Shown in pieces: positions 56,541 through 64,000 of a stretch of DNA of 64,000 nt. Each line of letters begins with the position of its first letter. Position 1 is the first letter of the stretch. The notes beneath the pieces are model-generated. The model was not told where the DNA came from. It searched no databases and saw only the letters and a list, made by a program, of their open reading frames with translations. The stretch lies in assembly GCF_949987535.1 (NCBI RefSeq), contig NC_080073.1:21882116-21946115 (forward strand). The letters are read 5' to 3'. The position numbers and the translations under genes were made by a program. Origin of the DNA: Balaenoptera acutorostrata (taxonomy: Eukaryota; Chordata; Mammalia; Artiodactyla; Balaenopteridae).

Positions 56541-58260
56541 AACAGACAGTTATCCAGCAACCCATGTGCAGCATCGTGGTGGACCATGGTCTTGGTCAGC
56601 AGAGCAATTGTGAATAAATCAACCTTGCCCAGGACCGAATGATGGACCAGGGATTTTGGATTCTCATTATTTCACCAGTCAAATCAGTTCCTCCTTTTCC
56701 CATTTGGAGGACTGAGTGTGAGAAGGCAGTAGTTTCAAACCAATTCTGTAGCAACACAGGGAGAGGAGTATTGTTCTCTGTAAACTATTCATCTCTGTAT
56801 TTCTCATTATCTAGCATAGCACATAATAGGCATTAACAAATGGATGGATCTCATGTGTATTTATTTATTGAAGCCTGATAACTACAAAATATTATGGCTG
56901 TAGCTGCCATAGATATAAAGTGAGCTACGTTCATAATTCATCAGTGAAGGGAATTTTCAATAAAGATCTCTTTGGGTGGCATTTCAGGTACTCAGTTAGG
57001 CAGACAGGAACAAGGGGAAAAAAATCACAGTGCCTAGAGAAGGGTGGAAAGTTACACTTAAGCTGAAGCAAACCATCCTATTAGAGTCCTCCTTTGCAAT
57101 GTACAGCTCTTCATCGTACTAGTAAGCTTCGATTTTGACAGCAAGTTTCCAAAGAAGAAAGCACTTGAAGTTCTATTTCAAGTTCCATGTCGCGAAAATG
57201 TGGTAATTTAATTGAAAGAAAGGCTAACTTCGTCACCACGGAGCCTTTCAAAAATGGGGCTGCTCTATGCACTACTGCTGTGTGGGAAGGCTAGGTGGTG
57301 TCTCAGATGTTCTTCTGTGCTTAGAAATCATACTGTATGGGGGAAGGCTTCGCATTCTTCTATAGGTGTCAGACGGTTTTCTCTGTGGTCTGTGTAGTTC
57401 AACACTGTTGTGTTTTGGCTGCTATTCAATGCAGAACACTTCTAGGGCTCACATATTTATGATGACTTCAGGCCATGTGTTCCTCAACTACTATCAGAAT
57501 GAAGAAGAATTTTCAACTTCAGCAGAGCCATACTCATCATGCCAAAACACTTTCCACAGTATTCATCTTCCAGTGTACTAGATTTTGTTGTTCTAAACTC
57601 ACACTGAGTTATGACTTGCTGCTTTTTTTGGGGGAATTATCCTTCCTGCCACCAAAAAAAGAAAAAAAAAAATCAACATGCTGCCTTTTATTTCTGGGCC
57701 AACGTATGGGGCTCTAAATACGACAAAGATTCATTTTGACCTTCTGATTTAGCATGTAAATGAGGGTACTTGAAACAGAAGGCTCCGTATTTTCTTCCAT
57801 TTCCTGTGTAATGCCAACAGATTGGTGTGAATCAAAATGGAACGCTTAGAAGCAGATACCATTTATAAAATGTCAATTAGAGGAGGCTAAACTGCATATA
57901 AAAGTTAGCTAACTGGCGATATCAATTAGAATAGCTTTCCGTGTTGCTTAATACCACTATTATCATTTTGCAATAGAGTAAAAATATAATGTAATCCCTA
58001 CCCTGTTAGTTCAAAAAATCTTGTGAACCTAAGTGTGTATCAGTATTCCTTAACTGTATTTACCTGCAAAAAACCCTGAAGTTCCCAGTGGCTGGTTTGC
58101 ATCTTATACACACCATTGATTTCTGGGCTCCAGGAAAAAAAAATACTACATGGATTTTATGTACAGAATCTGAATGATTAAGGGAACACTTCAAAATTCA
58201 AATTCCAGGGTTTACCCCCCCCCCCGCCCCACCTATGAACAGGCTTTCTTAATTGTCTAG
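56541..58260. other. Unique intronic sequence
   Basis: An A-rich run at 57655-57672 and a C-run at 58217-58229. No exon or repeat recognised. Confidence 0.35.
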
Positions 58261-58264
58261 ATTA

Positions 58265-58490
58265 GAGGTTGGCAAAGTATGGCCCTTGTGCTAACTCTGG
58301 CCCACTATATCTTTCTGTATGGTCTGTGAGCTAAGAATATTCTTTACATTTTTAAATGGTCATATTTCAAATGATTATTTAGGCATTGATATGATAGCCT
58401 TGATTCTGCTTCTTGGCCCTCAAAGCCTAACATATTTACTGTTTGGTCTCTTAAGAAAAAGTTTGCCAACCTCTGATCTAGATTGTGGTG
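58265..58490 (+). repeat. hAT-type element, sense
   Basis: AGAGGTTGGCAAAGTATGGC, CTCTGGCCCACTATATCTTT, CCTCAAAGCCTAACATATTT, AAAAAGTTTGCCAACCTCTG: both inverted ends are present. Confidence 0.85.
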
Positions 58491-58499
58491 ATAAAACTC

Positions 58500-59665
58500 T
58501 GCTTAGTTGCATTGCCATGATAGATACGTAGTAGATAAAAAATGCCTTTCTGGGCCACATTCATGCTGCCATCAACAGATAACTGTAGTAAGCAAAGCAC
58601 CACTGCAGTTGGTGTTGTGAGTGGAGAAACTTTATAAACTAAGAAGGTTCTTAATTCCAGCTTTTCACATAAGCCACTGAACAGCTATCAGTGGAAAAGA
58701 GATGAGAGTGGTCCTCAACCTAAACCTGCATATTCCCCCTAAAGGCTGCCACAAAATCCACAGGGATTAGGGCTCATTCAGAGCCACAAGGGATGGTCCA
58801 TTAGGCAAAGACAGAATGAAACAGGGATACATCAGCAAAATGGTAATTTTTGCTAATATTTTGGCCAGTGAGGATATGGGTGTGAATTTCACTTAGAAAT
58901 CTACATGCCAGTGACAGTAACTGAAAACAGTATTTATTAAATCTCCTAACTCTGTAAAAGTAAAACTCATGAACTTGGAAGGTAGGGGAGTAACCTTTCC
59001 TGGAATGTAAATCCAGGGCAGATCTGGCTGTGAGACTCTGGGGTCTTGAGGTCATGCAAGTTAATGGGGGGCTCTTTCGTACCAGGCAGCTGTGACCATT
59101 TGACCCTTGCAAGCCCTATTAGCTCTGCAACTATCGAAGGGGTGGCACCTGCTCTCTTCCCCTCAATACTTGCCACACGCTCATGGCTTTGGTGACAAAG
59201 CTGACGTCCCATCATTTTGATCTCATGACTTTGTCCTGCCCTTAGACTTATTTTCAATTCCACATCTCGTTAATAATGATCCCAACTCATTTCTTCACGT
59301 GCTTCAGTTCTCATTAAATTTGTGGAAGATGCACCTGGAAGAAGAACTTGCTTTTCTTTCTCCCTTTAAGCTGTGACAAGTCTTTCAAACATGCCTTAAT
59401 GAAATTCTTCAAAAGCAGCCTTTGCGTTCTGGTGCCAGGCCCTGGAGAACTCAAAGCACCTGTGGAGCAAACCTGTTACAGAGATGAATGAACTGGGAGG
59501 CCGAGAACTCACACTTTCTGAGCTTGGCGGGTTGCTTCGACGCTCCCTGACTCACTTTTTTCCATATAAGCCAAACTGGATTTTCACAAAATCCATGCCA
59601 TGCTTCCATTTGATTCTGTAAGTGACAGTAACATAGAGGGTGTCTAAGAAAATGGGCTTTATACC
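58500..59665. other. Unique intronic sequence
   Basis: No exon recognised. Two overlapping antisense ORFs (58801-59263) show no known domain. Confidence 0.35.
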
Positions 59666-59669
59666 ACAA

Positions 59670-60112
59670 ACTTAAGTGCCTAAAATAACACAAGTGTATC
59701 ATTTTATAGCTCTAGAGGTGAGAAGTCCTAAAATCAAGGTGTCCGCAGGGCTGGTTCCTTCTGGATTCTCTGGGGGAGAATTTATTTCTTTGCCCTTTCC
59801 AGCTACTAGAGGCTGTCCTCATTCCTTGGTGTGTGTCCTCCCATCATTTTGCCTTTTCTCTCTCTGCTTCCCTTGTCACATTGCCTTGTCTCTGACTCTG
59901 AGGCTCCTGCCTCCCTCTTACAAGGACCCTTGTGATTACCAGAAGAATCCAGAATAATCTCCCCATTTCAAGATCATTAAGTTGGTCACACTTGCAAAGT
60001 CCCTTTGCCAGGTAAGGTAATGTATTCACAGGTTCTGAGAATTAGGATGCGGACATCTTGGGGGGTTGGGCGGGGCAGGGGGAGGGATGGCTTTGTTCTG
60101 TCCACCACATAC
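59670..60112 (-). repeat. MLT1 (ERVL-MaLR) LTR, antisense
   Basis: ATAGCTCTAGAGGTGAGAAG, AAATCAAGGTGTCCGCAGGG, GCCCTTTCCAGCTACTAGAG, GACCCTTGTGATTACCAGAA, GGATGCGGACATCTTGGGGG; the reverse of MLT1. Confidence 0.9.
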
Positions 60113-60175
60113 TCCTAACATGTCTCTGTTCAAAAACCCTTCGATCGTTCCCTATAGCCCAGAGAGTAAACTATT
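60113..60175 (+). repeat. Short L2-like fragment
   Basis: TCTGTTCAAAAACCCTTCGA and CCCTATAGCCCAGAGAGTAA resemble a stretch of the L2 3' region. Confidence 0.4.
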
Positions 60176-60568
60176 TTCAAGATGCATCTTTCTTTTAAAA
60201 ATAAAACAAAGACTGCAAGAAAACTGGTTATCAGGAAACTCAGTGACATGTTTAAACTTAATTGCAATAACCATGTGGAAATTTAAATTTGCATATTTTA
60301 TTATTTTCCTTGGTCCTATTTTATTTTGTATAACTTAATTTTACTAGTTCTGCTTTTTTGGAAAGAGGTTGATGATTTTATTCTTGTAAATGAATACGTT
60401 TACAGTTTTCTATCTTTTTATCTAAGGAAAAACCCAGTTCTTCCCTATTATGTCTTTCTTTCCTGTGTGTCTCCTTTACCTTCAAGAGAATGCTTCACTT
60501 CTGACACTTCTGGTCACCAAATGTGTGGAGGTTTTTTCCCCACATCGAGCAATTCTCTGTGACACCAG

Positions 60569-60828
60569 CTGGGTGTCCTACAATTTAATGCAATTCTTTT
60601 CTTTAAGTTTTATTTTTATTGGAGTATAGTTGATTTACAATGTTGTGTTAGTTTCAGGTGTACACCTGGGTACACATGAGTGATTTTCGCTGGGTCCTCT
60701 GGGTGTCCTACAATTTAATGCAATTCTTTTCTTTACATTTTATTTTGTATTGGAGTATAGTTGATTTACAATGTCATGTTAGTTTCAGGTGTACACCTAG
60801 GTCCACGTGAATGATTTTTTCTGGGTAT
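60569..60828. repeat. 130-bp tandem duplication
   Basis: Two copies (60569-60698 and 60699-60828), each starting CTGGGTGTCCTACAATTTAA and containing TTGGAGTATAGTTGATTTAC and TTAGTTTCAGGTGTACACCT. They differ at many sites, so the event is not recent. Each copy joins an old repeat end to L1 3'UTR sequence. Confidence 0.9.
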
Positions 60829-60987
60829 ACGCGAGGAGTGCGATTTACGGATCATGTGGCAGTTCTATTTTCAGTTTTTTAAGGAGACTCCATACTGTTC
60901 TCCATCGTGGCTGTAACCAATTTACATTCCCAAAAACAGCGTAGGAGGGTTCCCTTTCTCCATGCCTTCTCCCACATTTATTGTTTG
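60600..60987 (-). mobile_element. L1 3' region, antisense (first part)
   Basis: TTGGAGTATAGTTGATTTAC, then TACGGATCATGTGGCAGTTC, TTAAGGAGACTCCATACTGT, TCTCCATCGTGGCTGTAACC, CATTTATTGTTTGTAG; the reverse L1 3' region, with a deletion between the tail and inner part. It continues after the SINE at 61317. Confidence 0.85.
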
Positions 60988-60995
60988 TAGTCTTT

Positions 60996-61013
60996 ATTCA
61001 TTCATTCATTCAT

Positions 61014-61044
<31 letters not shown>

Positions 61045-61308
61045 TGGCTGTGTTGGGTCTTCGTTTCTTGTGCGAGGGCTTTCTCTAGTTGTGGCAAGTG
61101 GGGGCCACTCTTCATCGCGGTGCGCGGGCCTCTCATTATCGCGGCCTCTCTTGTTGCGGAGCACAGGCTCCAGACGCGCAGGCTCAGTCGTTATGGCTCA
61201 CGGGCCCAGTTGCTCCGCTGTATGTGGGATCTTCCCAGACCAGGGCTCGAACCCGTGTCCCCTGCATTGGCAGGCAGATTCTCAACCACTGCGCCACCAG
61301 AGAAGCCC
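60996..61308 (-). repeat. CHR SINE (short-core subtype) inside L1, antisense
   Basis: (TTCA)n(TTTA)n tract, GGCTGTGTTGGGTCTTCGTT, CTCATTATCGCGGCCTCTCT, CAGGGCTCGAACCCGTGTCC, CCACCAGAGAAGCCC. Target duplication TAGTCTTT at 60988-60995 and 61309-61316, with the L1 frame of reference resuming directly. Confidence 0.92.
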
Positions 61309-61316
61309 TAGTCTTT

Positions 61317-61432
61317 TTGATGATGGCCATTCTGACTGGTGAGAGGTGATACCTCGTTGTAGTTTTGATTTGGAGTTCTCTAATAATTAGCGATAGGGAG
61401 CAGCTTTTCATGTGCTTTAAAAAAAAAAAAAC
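61317..61432 (-). mobile_element. L1 3' region, antisense (second part)
   Basis: TGATGATGGCCATTCTGACT, GGTGAGAGGTGATACCTCGT, CTAATAATTAGCGATAGGGA; the continuation of the element split by the SINE. Confidence 0.85.
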
Positions 61433-61616
61433 AAAAACAGTGTGCATTAAATTTACCTCTTGAAATTGGCTTCTTGAAGCCCCGCCCTGTTTTGAATTAT
61501 TTTTCAATTACCTACCCCAGGACATTTCTTGAGGGCAGGTGTCCTTACAGCCCCGCAGGCCTTGCGAATATGAAGTGTCCATAAGCACCTGTTGTAAAGT
61601 TGTTGTTATGGGAAAT

Positions 61617-61634
61617 GTCCACAAGGGGGCAGCA
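61617..61634 (+). promoter_or_regulatory. CTCF-like motif
   Basis: GTCCACAAGGGGGCAGCA fits the CTCF core CCASYAGRKGGCRSY at all but one position (A instead of C/T at position 5). Sequence match only; binding is not shown. Confidence 0.45.
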
Positions 61635-61639
61635 TTTCC

Positions 61640-62165
61640 TCATGCCCCACTAGGGTTACCCCGGCAACCAGAGCCTTAGAGAAAGTCTTGTTCTTGGGTT
61701 GTAGATTTGAGTGGAATGTGTCAGAAGAAACAACCCAGGGCTCGTGTCTCCTTACTTCTTCCCCCTTACCCTTCACCCTGGCAGACAAATCCCAACCCCT
61801 CCCCAAACAGCTATGCTGAGCTTGCCGTCGTACTTAGGTGGGGAGACCCCGAGGAAGGAGGCTGCCCGTGGGAACCCCGCCACCAGGAGACTTGGAGACC
61901 AGGGGACCTTTCAGAGCTCTTCCAGCCCAGAGGGTCCACCGTCCTTTCTGTGCCCTAGGCTTGCTTTAGCTGTAGGAGGGCCCGCCTGGATCTGGAGATT
62001 GTGGTCCCATCCGCAGGGGACCAGGCACTCCAGGTCCAAGGGGGGCTCACTGGCTGCCACGTCCTCCCCAGCTCCCTCTGCCCCAGGACAGCCCAGCCTT
62101 GGAACCCAAGCCCGCTCAGGCTGTCGGGATGTGACACCAGCCCAGGTCACCGAGGCCTGAGGGGA
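61640..62165. other. GC-rich unique block
   Basis: Clearly more G+C than its surroundings (especially 61780-62160), so overlapping long frames arise on both strands (149 and 83 codons on +, 79 and 60 on -). None shows a recognisable domain, and CpG is not dense enough for an obvious CpG island. Nature unknown. Confidence 0.4.
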
Positions 62166-62206
62166 ATACTGTAGGCCTGCCTTCCTTCCTCCCTCCCTCC
62201 CTAACT

Positions 62207-62440
62207 TTCTTTTAAAATTTTTCTTCTTATTTTATATTGGAATATAGTTGATTTACAATGTTGTGTTTGTTTGGGGTGTACAGCAACCTGATTCAGTTAT
62301 ACAGATACACATGTCTATTCTTTTTCAGATTCTTTTCCCATATAGGTTATTACCGAGTGTTGAGTAGAGTTGTCTGTGCTATGCAGTAGGTGCTTGTTGA
62401 TTATCTATTTTATATACAGTAGTGTGTATATGAAATTAAT
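62207..62440 (-). mobile_element. L1 3'UTR fragment
   Basis: TATTGGAATATAGTTGATTT, CTGATTCAGTTATACAGATA, CCATATAGGTTATTACCGAG, GTGCTATGCAGTAGGTGCTT; reverse L1 3'UTR. Confidence 0.88.
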
Positions 62441-62449
62441 GCCATGCTG

Positions 62450-63127
62450 ACACAATTTTCCCAGAGGTATGGTCAGACTGCCCCCTGGCTGCCCCCACGC
62501 ACACCTCAGACATCAGTTGCAAGCCCAGGTTATTTTGACTAACTGGCAAGAGATTGGAGGTTCTAACAGCTCTCTCCTTGGGTTTGATTCATCTGCTAGA
62601 GCAGCTCTCAGAACTCAGAGAAACACCTACATTTATTAGTTTGTTAAAGGGTATGATAAAGGATGCAGATGAACATTCAGGCGGAAGAGATGTGTAGGGT
62701 TAGGGTTAGGTATGGGGAAGGGTCGGTGCTTCCTTGCCCTCTCCCAGCTGCTCCCAGCCCCTCCACATGTTCACCAACCAAGAAGCTCTCTGAACCCCAT
62801 CCTTTGGGGGTTTTGTGGAGGCTTCATTATGTAGCCATGATTGATTAAATCACTGGCCATTGGTGATTGAACTCGATCTCCAGCCCTTCTCCCCTCCTCA
62901 GAGGTTAGGGGATGTGACTGGAAATTCGGACCCTCTGATGATAGGGTTGGGTCCATTAGCAACCAGTTCCATCCTATGTACAGTCCACAAGTCACCTTAT
63001 TAGCATAATAGAGGCCACCTTTATCACTCTCAGCACTTAGGAAATTCCAAAGGTTTGGAGAGCTCTGTGCCGGAAATGGGAACAAAGACCAAATATATAT
63101 ATTTCATATGATAGATCACAATATCAC
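62450..63127 (+). repeat. Ancient repeat, probably an LTR, family not resolved
   Basis: GAAGCTCTCTGAACCCCATC, TGGAGGCTTCATTATGTAGC, GGCCATTGGTGATTGAACTC, ACCTTATTAGCATAATAGAG and GGAACAAAGACCAAATATAT match an old placental repeat of LTR character. It includes two TTAGGG units near 62700. Confidence 0.6.
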
Positions 63128-63177
63128 CTTTCTGTATATAGATTTTAAAAATACTGAGTAGCACCTCTATTTTCTTT

Positions 63178-63217
63178 ATTTTTAATCTCATGGAATTTGT
63201 ATTGAGAATCTATCTAT

Positions 63218-63252
<35 letters not shown>

Positions 63253-63520
63253 TTTTTGGCTGTGTTGGGTCTTCGTTTCTGTGTGAGCGCTTTCTCTAGT
63301 TGCGGCAAGCGGGGGCCACTCTTCATCGCGGTGCACGGGCCTCTCACTATCGCGGCCTCTCTTGTTGCGGAGCACAGGCTCCAGACGCGCAGGCTCAGTA
63401 GTTGTGGCTCAGGGGCCTAGTTGCTCTGCGGTATGTGGGATCTTCCCAGACCAGGGCTCGAACCCGTGTCCCCTGAATTGGCAGGCAGATTCTCAACCAC
63501 TGCGCCACCAGGGAAGCCCC
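63178..63520 (-). repeat. CHR SINE (short-core subtype), antisense, with extra 3' tail
   Basis: (TTTA)n tract, GGCTGTGTTGGGTCTTCGTT, CAGGGCTCGAACCCGTGTCC, CCACCAGGGAAGCCC. The perfect 11-base duplication CTATTTTCTTT lies at 63167-63177 and 63521-63531. About 30 non-SINE bases lie between the left duplication and the TTTA tract. Confidence 0.9.
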
Positions 63521-63531
63521 CTATTTTCTTT

Positions 63532-64000
63532 TTGGAAGTAGTAAGGTATTGGCAGCCTACAATCAGGCCTTTGCTCCTCTATAGTTTGGCCAAAAAAAAA
63601 CCAATTTTTTTTTCAGCTCCATCCCCTAGTCACCAGCCTATAAATCTGCAACCAGCATGTGGTTTCTTTAGGGTATGGAGGTTTTGTAAATTTGTTCGTA
63701 TAATTCCTTGTTTTATTTAGGTCTCTCTCCAAGTGGCAGAAACTCATCCAGTTTGTCTTGAGCAAAAGGAGCATATGGTGGCGCTTGTGAAGGCAGAGTC
63801 TGCTGTGTTTATAGCTTGATTGAGCTTCAAACAATAGCTCCAAGATGCAGTTTTTCTCTGCTTTTTGCCTGTGCTTTCTTCTGGATTTTATTTTTATTTT
63901 TAGGGTCCATGTGGTGGCAAGATAGTAGCTCAATCCTTACATCTATTCAAGTTTCATTGTCATGGAATGGAGCAATATACTTGTTAGTTGGGTATAAGAC
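63532..64000. other. Unique intronic sequence
   Basis: No exon or repeat recognised; an A-run at 63591-63600. Confidence 0.35.

Larger units (their letters stand above)
20552..64000 (+). other. TAFA4: TAFA4 downstream intron (start of), repeat-rich
   Basis: From the GTAAGC donor at 20552 no further TAFA4 coding exon was recognised. Specifically, I saw nothing encoding the GTCEVVA...HRCCNKNRIEERSQTVKC-type region that should follow. TAFA-family genes are known for very long introns here, so the rest of the window is read as intron. Individual repeats are listed separately. A missed exon of about 140 bases cannot be fully excluded by eye. Confidence 0.6.

Noticed and set aside
61711..62160. 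149-codon proline-rich ORF
   Set aside because: Lies in a GC-rich block with long frames on both strands, no domain, no splice or conservation evidence; kept only as a GC-rich block.
62696..62712. Telomere-like TTAGGG units
   Set aside because: Only about two units inside an ancient repeat; chance.
1..64000. CRISPR arrays, operons, phage or plasmid functions, intact endogenous retrovirus
   Set aside because: No direct-repeat/spacer array, no bacterial gene organisation, and only solitary LTR-type fragments without gag, pol or env.

Overview
This is mammalian nuclear DNA, almost certainly from a cetacean or a close relative such as hippopotamus. Thirteen tRNA-derived SINEs of the CHR type (B-box-like GTTCGAGCCC, A-rich tails of AAATA units) are scattered through it. 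Young L1 3'UTR fragments of cetartiodactyl type are also common, and no ruminant Bov-B or Bov-tA element was seen. Older layers are typical of placental mammals: MIR, L2, MLT1 (MaLR), MER5-type hAT, Tigger1 and old L1M. I saw no bacterial or phage operon, CRISPR array, rRNA gene or functional tRNA gene.

The only protein-coding gene I can support is TAFA4 (FAM19A4), on the + strand and incomplete. One exon (15146-15277) holds the end of the 5'UTR, the start codon and 14 coding bases. The next exon (20436-20551) encodes the secretion signal peptide. The join is in phase and reads MKSPRMRVCARSVLLSHWLF..., as expected for the TAFA4 N-terminus. The exons for the conserved cysteine-rich TAFA domain were not found and should lie beyond position 64000. 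Upstream non-coding exons and the promoter probably lie before position 1. So 1-15145 is upstream intron or flank, 15278-20435 is a complete intron, and 20552-64000 is the start of a long intron.

Layout. 1-15145: MIR, MER5, L2 and CHR repeats, an L1/LTR chimeric retrocopy (10351-10890), an old L1 split by a younger L1 (11065-12115), and a repeat-poor stretch at 7700-10140. 15146-20551: the two TAFA4 exons and their intron. 20552-31560: SINE and L1 insertions, a Tigger1 remnant, old LTR/L1 debris, a perfect 38-bp palindrome. 31575-34133: an old L1 carrying a 1.35-kb L1-ORF1/non-L1 chimeric retrocopy. 34134-47330: mostly unique sequence, with a possible broken retropseudogene (35814-36154), L2 and MIR. 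47330-64000: dense L1, SINE, hAT and MLT1, including an L1-endonuclease/SINE chimera and a SINE with an apparent 3' transduction.

Nothing resembles a new multi-gene system. The points most worth checking are the upstream ORF whose stop overlaps the TAFA4 start codon, the alternative start just after the first coding intron, and the chimeric L1-derived retrocopies. Repeat families are called from memory of consensus sequences, not from a database search, so names and edges are approximate; target-site duplications were read directly.
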